Positions 1 to 8,452 of a stretch of 64,000 bases of DNA are shown one piece after another (the stretch's first letter is position 1; each line of letters starts with the position of its first letter). Made by a program: the position numbers and the translations under genes. Source of the DNA: Actinopolyspora biskrensis (GTDB lineage Bacteria > Actinomycetota > Actinomycetes > Mycobacteriales > Pseudonocardiaceae); NCBI RefSeq assembly GCF_013408175.1, contig NZ_JACBYW010000002.1:496001-560000 (forward strand), given 5' to 3'. The notes beneath the pieces are model-generated. The model was not told where the DNA came from and searched no databases. It saw only the letters and a list, made by a program, of their open reading frames with translations.

Positions 1-384
1 ACGACGCTGGACTCCTCCGCCTACACCATGGCCGCCGTCTCCTCCAGGGAATTGCCGAGGGGAACCGAGCCGGCACGCTGGCACCGAGTGTTCTGGGCCG
101 TGGTGCTGGCCGGAGTGTCGATCGTGCTGATGTACGTGGGCGGGCTCGAGGCGCTGCAGACCCTGTCGATCATCACCGCTTTCCCGCTCATCTTCGTGCT
201 GGCGCTCGTGCTCGAGTCGCTGCGGCGCTGGTTGGTCGCCGACCGACGGCAGCGGAACCGGTCCGACGAAGCGGAGACGGACACGGGCACGGACGCGGAC
301 ACCGCAACAGCGGACTCCACGGCAGCGGAGGGAACCGAGTCCGCGGAGCCACCGAGCGTGAGCGCGCTCCGGAACGGCGCGTAG
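1..384 (+). CDS. BCCT-family betaine/carnitine/choline transporter, C-terminal end (partial)
   Basis: The reading frame is open from the first base, so this is the 3' end of a larger gene. The first residues, TTLDSSAYTMA, followed by an ELPRGTEPARWHR-type loop and two hydrophobic segments, resemble the end of BCCT carriers, which import glycine betaine, choline or carnitine with sodium or protons. The last membrane helices lie at about residues 35-75. They are followed by a charged, threonine- and glutamate-rich cytoplasmic tail of about 45 residues. In osmoregulated BCCT carriers such tails sense salt, but no specific motif supports that here. The ATG at 28 would give a free-standing 118-aa protein, but the homology begins before it. 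The substrate cannot be told from this fragment. Confidence 0.75.
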   Translation, partial: TTLDSSAYTMAAVSSRELPRGTEPARWHRVFWAVVLAGVSIVLMYVGGLEALQTLSIITAFPLIFVLALVLESLRRWLVADRRQRNRSDEAETDTGTDADTATADSTAAEGTESAEPPSVSALRNGA

Positions 385-576
385 GCGCCGTCACACGGCG
401 TCGTGCGCAGCGCGGGGGCACGACATCCCGTTCAGCGCAGCGAGGTCCTTCCCGCGGCTCCCGCTTCCAGGCGGGCGGAATCGGACAGTCCGGACCCGCG
501 AACGACCCGACGGGCGGGGCCCGTTGCTCCGTGATGAGGTGGAACGGCCAGTCGATGTCCACTGATGGGGTGAGTA

Positions 577-2013
577 GTGAGTCGAGCTGAGACCGGACCG
601 TCCTCGACGGAGGGGGAGGAGGAGGGCCACGCCCACCGCTGGCGCATTCTCGCGTTGTGCCTGCTGGCCGGGTTCATGACCTTGCTGGACGTCAGCATCG
701 TCAACGTCGCTCTGCCCTCCATCCAACAGGGTCTCGGAGCTCCGCACACCGCACTGTCCTGGGTGGTGTCCGGATATGCCCTGACGTTCGGGCTGGTGCT
801 GGTCCCCATGGGCAAGCTCGGCGACGTCCACGGTCGAGGCAGGATGTTCTTGATCGCGCTGGCCGCGTTCACCGCGGCCAGCGCCCTGGCCGGGATGGCG
901 GTCAGTCCGCTGTGGCTCGTGATCGCCCGCCTGCTGCAGGGCGCCGCGGGAGGGATGCTCAATCCGCAGGTGATCGGACTCATCCAACAGCAGTTCCACG
1001 GCCGGGAGCGCGGAACGGCGTTCGGGATGTTCGGCGCGGTCGTGGGGTTGTCGACCGCCGTCGGCCCCCTGCTGGGGGGTTTGATCATCGAACTCGCCGG
1101 TGCGCAGCACGGTTGGCGGTGGGTGTTCTTCGTCAATCTGCCCATCGGTTTGGCCGCACTCGCGATGGCCTTCCGGATCATGCCCCGGGCGACCGGTTCT
1201 CGGGAGCTGCGCGGTGCCGACATACCCGGGGTGCTGCTGCTGGGAACCGGGGTGGTCTGTCTGCTGCTGCCCCTGGTCGACCGAGAGGGGGTCGGGGAGT
1301 GGAGCTGGCTGCTGTGGAGCGCAGCCCCGGTCCTGCTGCTGCTCTTCGTCGTGTGGGAGCACCGCTACACCAGGAAGGACGGCTCCCCGCTGATCGACCT
1401 GAGGTTGTTCCGGATCAGCAGCTTCACGTTCGGCTCGACCCTCGGGATGCTGTACTTCGCGGGCTTCACCGGCATTTTCTTCGTGCTGGCCGTGTACTTC
1501 CAGCGCGGATTGGAGTACTCCGCGCTGCAGGCAGGACTCGCCCTGACCCCGTTCGCGGTGGGATCGGCGCTTTCCTCGGCCCTCAGCGGGCGGGTCGTAC
1601 ACAAACTGGGGCGGAGCGTGGTGCTGCTCGGGTTGAGCGGGGCACTGCTCGGCCTGTTGGCCACGGAGCTGCTGTTGGCCCGTGATCCCGGGCGCTCCGC
1701 CGGGTTGATCACGGCGTTGCCGCTGCTGGTCGCCGGTGTGGGCAGCGGTATGGTCATCTCGCCGAACCAGACCGTTACTCTCAGTCAGGTGGAGGTGTCC
1801 CGCGGAGGGACCGCGGCGGGAGTGCAGCAGACCGGGCAGCGGATCGGTACCGCCATCGGTACCGCCACGGCTTCCGGGCTGTTCTTCGCGCAGTTGCCCG
1901 GCGACTACGATGCGGCGATCTCCCACGGCCTGGTGGCCTCGGTCTCCTTCGTCGGGGCCGCGCTGGCGGTCGGTGTGGTCGAGCTGGTACTGGGACCGCG
2001 GTCGAGGCGATGA
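577..2013 (+). CDS. MFS drug exporter, DHA2 (EmrB/QacA) type, 14 membrane segments
   Basis: A 478-aa membrane protein of the usual size for the proton-driven DHA2 exporters. After a short hydrophilic N-terminus the first helix carries the typical TLLDVSIVNVALPSIQ stretch. The loop after helix 2 has the MFS motif A (GKLGDVHGRGRM), and RLLQGAAGGML marks the helix 4 region. About 14 hydrophobic segments follow. The GTG at 577 is preceded by GGGG at 567-570, a suitable distance for a ribosome site. It converges on the PKS gene, with a perfect palindrome filling the gap. The family exports hydrophobic drugs or self-made antibiotics, so it could export the product of the neighbouring NRPS/PKS locus. 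That link rests on position only. Confidence 0.85.
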   Translation: MSRAETGPSSTEGEEEGHAHRWRILALCLLAGFMTLLDVSIVNVALPSIQQGLGAPHTALSWVVSGYALTFGLVLVPMGKLGDVHGRGRMFLIALAAFTAASALAGMAVSPLWLVIARLLQGAAGGMLNPQVIGLIQQQFHGRERGTAFGMFGAVVGLSTAVGPLLGGLIIELAGAQHGWRWVFFVNLPIGLAALAMAFRIMPRATGSRELRGADIPGVLLLGTGVVCLLLPLVDREGVGEWSWLLWSAAPVLLLLFVVWEHRYTRKDGSPLIDLRLFRISSFTFGSTLGMLYFAGFTGIFFVLAVYFQRGLEYSALQAGLALTPFAVGSALSSALSGRVVHKLGRSVVLLGLSGALLGLLATELLLARDPGRSAGLITALPLLVAGVGSGMVISPNQTVTLSQVEVSRGGTAAGVQQTGQRIGTAIGTATASGLFFAQLPGDYDAAISHGLVASVSFVGAALAVGVVELVLGPRSRR

Positions 2014-2057
2014 CCGGTGCGCGGGTACGGACACGCGTGTCCGTACCCGCGCACCGG
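2014..2057. terminator. 44-bp perfect palindrome, probable bidirectional terminator
   Basis: Two 22-nt arms meet with no loop at 2035/2036. The left arm begins CCGGTGCGCGGG and the right arm mirrors it exactly. The palindrome begins right after the exporter stop and ends three bases before the PKS stop on the other strand, so it serves both convergent genes. There is no T-tract, which is common for actinomycete terminators. Confidence 0.75.
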
Positions 2058-2060
2058 CGG

Positions 2061-5000
2061 TCACGTTTCGGTTCCGCGTGGCATGTGCTCGACGAGCAGC
2101 CGTGCCAGCTCCTCCACATGGGGGGAGCGCAACATCGAATAGTGATCTCCGGGGGAGTTCGCTATCCGCATGGTGGGAGCGACCGTCCGCCAGGAAAGCT
2201 CCGGTCGCTCGTGTTCCTTCGCCGCTTCTTCGGTGGCCCGTACGTACAGCAGTCGACCCTGGTGGGTGGGAGACTCCGATGGTTCGTACTCGTGTAGAGC
2301 CGTCGTGTGATGCCGATGAAGCCGGTACAGTCCTTCGCGGACTTCGGAGGGTGCCTCCTGCTCCCCGGGGAGTCCCGTGTGAGTGTCGGTTTCCTCCAGG
2401 GGGACGTCGGGCGGCCACGGAGAGTCGATCAGTACGGTGAGCGCTGGAGGGGTCCCGCCGCGTTCCAGCACACGAGCCATCTCGAAGGCCACCACTCCTC
2501 CGAAGGAGGACCCTCCGAGACAGAACTCGGAACCGGACAGTTCATCCACGAGTTCCTCGGCGTAGGCGTGCGCCATATCGACGATTCCACTCCGTGGGGT
2601 CGCGTCACTGCCGTGGAAGCCGCGTGCGGTGAAGCCACGTACGGAGCACGATGACCGGAGGCACTCGGACAGCTCGCGGTAGACCAATGTTCCTCCCCCG
2701 ATCGGATGCACGAGATAGAGCGGCGGACACGGCAGGGACCGCGGCTCCGGATGATCGTGCAGTGTTGTCAGATGTCCGGGGGAGGAACAGGGCTTTTCCC
2801 GGGGACTCTTCGCCATCTCCGCGGAGAGCCCCCGAGGGGTGGGGGTGCGTAGCATGTCCTGCGGCCGGATCTCGGTACCGAGTTCCTCGTTGACGGCGGA
2901 GGAGAGCTGAACGGCCATGAGGGAGTCGCCGCCGAGAGCGAAGAAATCGTCCTCAGGCGAGATCCCGGAAACGTCCAGTACCCGTTCCCAGATCCGAACC
3001 AGACGTGCTGGTGCGTCCTCGCTATCAGGTCGCGCGAGTTCGGCTTCCGTGCTTCGTGGAGGGGCGGTTCGTGCGGCGGCATGCTCGGATGACCGTCCGA
3101 CCCAGTGCACGGTGCGTTCGAATGGGTGAGGCGGTAGCGGGACTTTGCTGGCTCCGTGTTCCTGTTGTAGAGTCGCACGGTTCACGTTGACTCCGTGTTC
3201 CCAGAGCTTTCCCACACTCTCCAACAGCCGGCGATAGGGCGGAGTCGCTTCCTCCGCCCCTCCCAGGGTGGGAAGTACCCGGCTCGTAGAAGCGGTGGCG
3301 GGATGCCTGGACGCCCAGGAGCCCATCGTGCGGCCGGGGCCGACCTCCAGCAGCAACGAGTGATCCGTGCTCGCCAGCGCGGCGAGGTCCTCGTCGAGAC
3401 GAACCGTCATTCTCAGCTGCCGCACCCAGTGCTCCGGGTCGGTGGCTTCCTCCGCGGTGACCCAGGTTCCGGTGACGTTCGAGAGGTATGGAACACGGGG
3501 AGGGGAGAGGTCCAGCGTTCCCACGAAATCGCCGAACTCCTCCAGAATCGGATCGAGCTCGGCTGAGTGTCCCGCGTACCTCACGGGAACGATCTGGCAC
3601 CCCGTTCCCCCGGTCTCCAGTTCTTCCCGAAGCTCCCGAACATCGTCCTCCGGTCCGGAGACCAACGAGCGATCCGGGCCTATCTCGGCGGCGACCGTGG
3701 TGTTCCGGTTCAACCTGCCGTGAAGTTCCGCCCCGGACATCGCAACACTGAGCATGGCCCCCGGAGGCAGGGAGTCCAACAACGATCCTCTGCGGGCGGC
3801 CAACCGGAGGCCGTCCCGGAGGCCGAGCACTCCCGACACACAGGCGGCAACGCATTCTCCGAGGCTGTGACCGAGCAACGCGTCCGGAACCACCCCCCAA
3901 TGCGCCAGCAGCTCGGTGAGCGCGTATTCCACGGCGAAGACCGCGGGCATGGCCAGCGAAGTACGGCGCAGTTCCTCGTGGGAGCCCGCCGGAGCCCCGG
4001 GAACGGGATGTAACAGTTCACCGAGGTCCTTGCCAAGGACCGGTAGGAGAATCCGGCGGCATCGATCCAGCTCGGTCCGGAACACCGGCTCGTGAGCACA
4101 GAGCTCCGAGGTCATGCCTGCCCGAAGGGAGCCGGGCCCGGGAAGGAGGAAGGCCGTGCCCGGATTCGGTGTGGCCGAGCGCTGATTCCTGTCTTCGATC
4201 CTCCGCAACGCCCCGCGAGCTTCCGAAACATCGTCGGCCACCGTGGACCAGCGTTGCGTGAACTCACCACGTCCGGTGAGCAGAGTCCGTCCCGCCGAGG
4301 GCAGCGAAACGTCCGGGAGCACCTCGGCTGTGTGCGTTCCCAGGCGGGACAAGGAGGCCCGGTCCCGCGCGGACAGCAGTAACGGTTGGTGGGGACGGGA
4401 CCGTTCCTCGTCCTCGAGCTCGGGAGCCTGCTCCAGCACCACGTGCGCATTGGTTCCTCCGATCCCGAAGGAACTGACCGCCGCCCGTCTGGGATGTCCC
4501 GGAGAGGACCACTGTTCGGCGGTGCCGGGCAGCCGGAACGGGCCGTCGTCTTCGGACAACTCCTCGTTCGGCTCGGTGCACAGCGCCGGTGGAATCGTCC
4601 GGTGACGGAGGCTCAGCGCTGTTTTGATCAGCCCCGCGACGCCTGCGGCGACGTCGAGGTGGCCGATGTTGGCCTTCAAGGTTCCCAGGGGCCAGGTCTC
4701 CCCGGGGACGGATTCCGTCCGGAGGGCACGGCGAAGGGCCGCGAGTTCCATGGAGTCCCCGAGCGGCGTGGCCGTTCCGTGCGTTTCCACGTAGCCGACC
4801 CCGGTGGGCTCCACTCCGGCACGTTCGTGTGCGGCGGTGATCACCTTGACCTGTCCGTCGATCGCGGGGGCCGTGTAGGAGAGCTTCCCCCCGCCGTCGT
4901 TGTTCACGGCCGATCCCTTGATCACGGCGTGGATATGGTCGCGATCGGCCACTGCGTCCGAGACTCGTTTGAGCAGCACCACTCCGGCTCCGCTCGACGG

Positions 5001-5714
5001 CACCGTTCCGCTCGCCTCCGCGGAGAAAGGACGACAACGGCCGTCAGGAGAGAGAATCCCCCCGGGTTCGTGGAGATAGCCGACCCGATGCGGTACCCGG
5101 ACGGAAGCTCCTCCCGCGAGTACAGCGTCGCTGTCCCCGTGCAGCAGGCTCTGTACGGCCAAATGCACGTTCACGAGCGAGGTGGAGCAGGCGCTCTGGG
5201 CAGTTATCGCCGGTCCGCGCAGATTCAAGCGATGGGAGATCCTGGTGGCGGCGAAATCCTTGTCGGAGGTGATCAGCCTGAGCGTGTCCTCCGCCCTTCC
5301 GAGGTTGAACGGGGATTCGTTTCCCTCCAGCAGGAGGTAGGAGGAAGCCCCGACACCGACGAACACCCCGACGTCCCCGGGAAAGGAGTCCGGAGGACAG
5401 CCCCCGCTCTCCAGTGCTTCCCAGCAGCATTCCAGCAGGACTCGTTGCTGGGGGTCCAGCAGGTCGGCCTCTCGTTTGCCGATGCCGAAGAAACCGGAAT
5501 CGAACAACTCCACACCGTCCAGCACCCCGGCGCGGGGAACGTAGTTACGCAGGTCCGTAACCTCCGGCCCGACCCCCGCGGTGTGGGTCTCGTCCACGGT
5601 GAGCGCGGACAGCAGCTCTCTTCGTTGTTCCACGGCCGACCACAGCAGGTCGGGAGAAGAAGCTCCGGGGAAGCGTCCGGCCATGCCGACGATCGCTATG
5701 TCCTCGTGCATCAT
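2061..5714 (-). CDS. Type I polyketide synthase module: KS-AT-ACP-thioesterase, no reductive domains
   Basis: A 1217-aa single-module synthase. The KS domain (about 1-430) has the active Cys176 in QSACSTS, His312 in HGTATPLGD and His352 in KANIGHLD. The AT domain (about 515-810) has Ser617 in GHSLGE and His716 in YAGHS. GHSLG favours malonyl-CoA over methylmalonyl-CoA, but YAGHS matches neither the usual malonyl motif (HAFHS) nor the methylmalonyl motif (YASHS). The ACP (about 900-965) has Ser931 in LGGDSL. A type I thioesterase (about 995-1210) has Ser1070 in GSSFG, Asp1097 and His1191. With no KR, DH or ER, the added unit should stay a beta-keto group. The gene overlaps the upstream A-PCP gene by ATGA and has AAGGAG before its ATG, so the two are translationally coupled. 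The KS therefore probably takes a peptidyl chain from that carrier protein, and the TE releases or cyclises it. Confidence 0.9.
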   Translation of the reverse strand: MMHEDIAIVGMAGRFPGASSPDLLWSAVEQRRELLSALTVDETHTAGVGPEVTDLRNYVPRAGVLDGVELFDSGFFGIGKREADLLDPQQRVLLECCWEALESGGCPPDSFPGDVGVFVGVGASSYLLLEGNESPFNLGRAEDTLRLITSDKDFAATRISHRLNLRGPAITAQSACSTSLVNVHLAVQSLLHGDSDAVLAGGASVRVPHRVGYLHEPGGILSPDGRCRPFSAEASGTVPSSGAGVVLLKRVSDAVADRDHIHAVIKGSAVNNDGGGKLSYTAPAIDGQVKVITAAHERAGVEPTGVGYVETHGTATPLGDSMELAALRRALRTESVPGETWPLGTLKANIGHLDVAAGVAGLIKTALSLRHRTIPPALCTEPNEELSEDDGPFRLPGTAEQWSSPGHPRRAAVSSFGIGGTNAHVVLEQAPELEDEERSRPHQPLLLSARDRASLSRLGTHTAEVLPDVSLPSAGRTLLTGRGEFTQRWSTVADDVSEARGALRRIEDRNQRSATPNPGTAFLLPGPGSLRAGMTSELCAHEPVFRTELDRCRRILLPVLGKDLGELLHPVPGAPAGSHEELRRTSLAMPAVFAVEYALTELLAHWGVVPDALLGHSLGECVAACVSGVLGLRDGLRLAARRGSLLDSLPPGAMLSVAMSGAELHGRLNRNTTVAAEIGPDRSLVSGPEDDVRELREELETGGTGCQIVPVRYAGHSAELDPILEEFGDFVGTLDLSPPRVPYLSNVTGTWVTAEEATDPEHWVRQLRMTVRLDEDLAALASTDHSLLLEVGPGRTMGSWASRHPATASTSRVLPTLGGAEEATPPYRRLLESVGKLWEHGVNVNRATLQQEHGASKVPLPPHPFERTVHWVGRSSEHAAARTAPPRSTEAELARPDSEDAPARLVRIWERVLDVSGISPEDDFFALGGDSLMAVQLSSAVNEELGTEIRPQDMLRTPTPRGLSAEMAKSPREKPCSSPGHLTTLHDHPEPRSLPCPPLYLVHPIGGGTLVYRELSECLRSSCSVRGFTARGFHGSDATPRSGIVDMAHAYAEELVDELSGSEFCLGGSSFGGVVAFEMARVLERGGTPPALTVLIDSPWPPDVPLEETDTHTGLPGEQEAPSEVREGLYRLHRHHTTALHEYEPSESPTHQGRLLYVRATEEAAKEHERPELSWRTVAPTMRIANSPGDHYSMLRSPHVEELARLLVEHMPRGTET

Positions 5715-7576
5715 GACTCCTTCTCCGGAACGTGGTGGTGCAGCAGTGCTCCCAGAGCGCGGGGGGTCGGGTTCTCCAGCAGGTCCAGCAGGGTGATGCT
5801 CGTGTAGCCCTGGGTGTGGAGTTCGGCGCGTACCTTCAACAGCAGCATCGAGTTACCGCCCACTTCGAAGAAGCCGTCCTCGGGGCCGAACTCGTCGCTC
5901 CGGAGGACCTTCTCCCAGACCCGCAGCACCGCCCGTTCGTGAGGACTCGTCTCTTCCGCCGCGGCGACCGGTTCCGTGTGCTCGGGGAGCGGTTCGGGCA
6001 GTGCGCTGCGGTCGAGTTTCCCGTTGGGCAGCTCGGGGAATCCCTCCAGCACCGCGATGCGCCCGGGAATCATGTGGCGGGGAATCCGCTTCAGCAGCAG
6101 TTTCCGCACCAGCGGGGCCACAGAGTCGTCCGCGTCGTCCGTGGATATCCAGGCGACCAGGGACGGTGTTCCTTCGGAGGGGTCGGTCCGGACATCGGCC
6201 AGTGCGTCGTTGACGATCCGCAGCTCGCGCAATGCAGCCTCGACCTCACCGAGCTCGAGACGGTTCCCGTGAATCTTCACTTGGCGGTCCTGCCGACCGA
6301 GGAACTCGATCGCTCCGTCCGTTCTGCTTCGTGCGAGATCTCCGGTCCGGTAGAGCCGATCTCCGGGAGGGTCGGCGCGCGGATCGGGCAGGAAGCGTTC
6401 CGCCGTGGTCGCCGGGCGGTTGAGATAGCCGCGGGCGAGCTGCGGACCGCCGAGGAATAGCTCGCCCCGCTCTCCTCGCGGGACTTCGTCGAGTGTGTCC
6501 GGATCCAGCACGCGAGCACGTGTGTGTCCTAGGGCAGCTCCGATCGGTACCCGGGACCGTTCGGTGTCGGCCGGACCGCAACGGTGGGTGAGGGTTGCCA
6601 CTGCGGCCTCCGTCGGCCCGTATGCGTTGATCACTTCCGCCTTCGGCAGCCGCCTCCGGCACTCCCGCAGCAGTTCTACCGGGAGATCCTCGCCCACGGT
6701 GAACACACGTCTCAGTGAGCCACCCCGGAAGGTATCGAGTTCGCGCAGGAAATAGGGGAGCTGTGTCGGAACGAAGGTGATGTCCGTTACGCCCTGCTCC
6801 TCCACCGTCTCGGCAAGGTCGGCGGGGTCCTGGTGCCCCTCGGGATCGGCGAGCACCAAACGTGCTCCGGACAGCAGTGGCCAGAACATCTCCAGTACGG
6901 AGACGTCGAAACCGAACGGAGTTTTGACCAGAACCCTCGAATCCCCGCTCAACGGGAACTCGTATTCCATCCAGCGCAGCATTTCGACGACCGAACCGTG
7001 GGTGTTGACCACTCCCTTGGGTTTGCCGGTCGAGCCGGAGGTGTACATCGCGTACAGCGCGTTGTCGGTGGACAGCATGGGGAGTTCGGCTTCGCTCCCG
7101 GTGTCGGGAGCGGATGATTCGTTGATGTCGACCACCACCGGATTTCCGGGGTCCCGGCCACCGGAGAGCTCCGCCAGGGGAGTGGCCCGCGGGCCCCGCA
7201 CCACTCCGGACGGAGCGGAGTCCTCGTATATCTCCGCCAACCGGGGGGACGGATAAGCGGGGTCCAGTGGAACATAGACTCCTCCGGCCCCGACGATTCC
7301 CAGGGTTGCGATCACCAGCTCCGGACAACGACACATGTTGACGCCGACCAGCTGCTCCGGTCCGATACCCGCCGACAGCAGCCGCCGGCTCAACCGCGTG
7401 ATCCGCTCTGCCAGCTGTCCGTAGGTGAGTTCTTCCCGACGTGTCGCCACGGCGACTGCCTCCGGAGCGCTCGCCGCCCGGTTCAGCACCGCTTCGTGCA
7501 GCAATTCCGGAGCTCCTGATGTCCCTGGACGATTCGCTATGACATCGGTGGTTTTTCCGGTTTTCTTCGACTTCAT
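5711..7576 (-). CDS. Stand-alone NRPS module: adenylation domain plus peptidyl carrier protein
   Basis: A 621-aa protein with an A domain (about 15-515) showing YTSGSTGKPKG, the FDVSV core, NAYGPTE, YRTGD and NGKLDR, then a carrier domain with the phosphopantetheine Ser in VGGNSM, and a short tail. It has no condensation domain, so the upstream C domain must come from another protein; the A-PCP-C protein encoded at 8453 ends in one. Aligned to GrsA, the specificity residues read D-V-L-T-F-V-A-V-A-K. I cannot assign that code. Leu at the third position, where Trp is common, is unusual. An in-frame start exists at 7609, but the ATG at 7576 is chosen because GGGAGGAG lies eight bases upstream. 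It is the first gene of the leftward two-gene operon. Confidence 0.9.
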   Translation of the reverse strand: MKSKKTGKTTDVIANRPGTSGAPELLHEAVLNRAASAPEAVAVATRREELTYGQLAERITRLSRRLLSAGIGPEQLVGVNMCRCPELVIATLGIVGAGGVYVPLDPAYPSPRLAEIYEDSAPSGVVRGPRATPLAELSGGRDPGNPVVVDINESSAPDTGSEAELPMLSTDNALYAMYTSGSTGKPKGVVNTHGSVVEMLRWMEYEFPLSGDSRVLVKTPFGFDVSVLEMFWPLLSGARLVLADPEGHQDPADLAETVEEQGVTDITFVPTQLPYFLRELDTFRGGSLRRVFTVGEDLPVELLRECRRRLPKAEVINAYGPTEAAVATLTHRCGPADTERSRVPIGAALGHTRARVLDPDTLDEVPRGERGELFLGGPQLARGYLNRPATTAERFLPDPRADPPGDRLYRTGDLARSRTDGAIEFLGRQDRQVKIHGNRLELGEVEAALRELRIVNDALADVRTDPSEGTPSLVAWISTDDADDSVAPLVRKLLLKRIPRHMIPGRIAVLEGFPELPNGKLDRSALPEPLPEHTEPVAAAEETSPHERAVLRVWEKVLRSDEFGPEDGFFEVGGNSMLLLKVRAELHTQGYTSITLLDLLENPTPRALGALLHHHVPEKES

Positions 7577-7737
7577 GTGCCGTTCTCCTCCCAGCCGGTC
7601 CTCGACCACGGTGCGAGAGAGGGACTCGTGCGGAGAAGATCCCGTTCCGCTGTGCGGAACGAAAGCGTGAGAAGTGGCGAACCGCCGTATAGGTTGACGA
7701 ATGAACAGTTCTTCCGTGCTGGAAAGCGAGAACGAAG
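7577..7737. promoter_or_regulatory. Divergent promoter region of the NRPS/PKS locus
   Basis: This 161-bp gap separates the leftward A-PCP/PKS operon from the rightward orphan/A-PCP-C/MbtH operon, so both sets of promoters must lie here. A TTGACG hexamer at 7694-7699 could be a rightward -35 element, but no convincing -10 follows at the right distance. I see no clear operator. Confidence 0.5.
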
Positions 7738-8421
7738 ATGAACGGTCCCGATCACGAAAACCGGTTCTCCGATGGTTTCCCCCTGTGCCAGGAGGTTCTC
7801 GGCGAGCTGGACCCCCCGTTGAACGGTTACGACAACGAATTTGCTCGCTTGGTCGGTTCCGGTGACGTGGAAAACACGCACTATTCCAGGTTGGTCCGCT
7901 ATCTGGACCTGTCGTTGGACACGCAGGTGGCAGGATACGCCTCCGGGGTCGCTCGGTTTCCTCGCAAGACGGCGGCGGCTCCTTTTATGGAATTCGCAGA
8001 AATAAAGCTGAACGCGCGGGTCCTGATGCGCAGGGCTATTTCCGCGATCGGGGGTGAGGTGGAGCCCGAGGGGACTGTCGCCCTTCCCTTCGACGCCTAC
8101 AGTATGCCCTGGTACTTCCTCTGGCTGGGTACTATGGGGAACAGGGCTCAGTCCGGGTTGGGGGCCTATGCCGGAATGCTGGTTTGGCACCATGTCTGTG
8201 TTTCGCTCGTGGAGCGACTGTCGACCCTGGAAAACCCTCCACCGGAGGATTTCACCGTGATTTTCAGGAGATTCGAGGAGGCTCCGGAGCGGATGCTGCG
8301 AGTATGTCTGGAGGCGGCGGAAGAAGGGTTGCACGCGGGTGACGACCAGCGTGCTGCTCTGGTGTCCGCGCGGTTGGCCGAAATCAGTTTACTGCGCTTC
8401 ATGTCCGCCCCCGTGCAGTGA
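7738..8421 (+). CDS. Unrecognised 227-aa protein, first gene of the rightward NRPS operon
   Basis: I do not recognise this family. The protein is probably soluble and looks largely helical. Features that could matter are an acidic/aromatic N-terminal half, SMPWYFLWLG near residues 122-131, a His pair in VWHHVC near residue 150, and a charged C-terminal helix rich in Glu and Arg. There is no signal peptide, no nucleotide-binding loop and no known cofactor motif. It lies 31 bases upstream of the NRPS start and on the same strand, so it is very likely co-transcribed with it. Its position makes a tailoring, release or self-protection role possible. A compact helical enzyme of haem-oxygenase-like fold could be imagined, but the usual ligand pattern is not evident. 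Confidence 0.7.
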   Translation: MNGPDHENRFSDGFPLCQEVLGELDPPLNGYDNEFARLVGSGDVENTHYSRLVRYLDLSLDTQVAGYASGVARFPRKTAAAPFMEFAEIKLNARVLMRRAISAIGGEVEPEGTVALPFDAYSMPWYFLWLGTMGNRAQSGLGAYAGMLVWHHVCVSLVERLSTLENPPPEDFTVIFRRFEEAPERMLRVCLEAAEEGLHAGDDQRAALVSARLAEISLLRFMSAPVQ

Positions 8422-8452
8422 GCCGGACGATTCTGGCGGGAGGGAAGAGATC

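Noticed and set aside
1-384. A free-standing 118-aa membrane protein starting at 28.
   Set aside because: The frame is open from base 1 and the residues before the ATG continue the BCCT match, so it is the end of a truncated gene.
391-2418. A long leftward frame (675 codons) opposite the MFS exporter.
   Set aside because: It is rich in Arg, Gly and Gln with no family pattern, and lies antisense to a clear transporter.
7577-7609. A start for the A-PCP protein 11 codons upstream.
   Set aside because: A strong GGGAGGAG site fits the ATG at 7576 and would lie inside the longer version.
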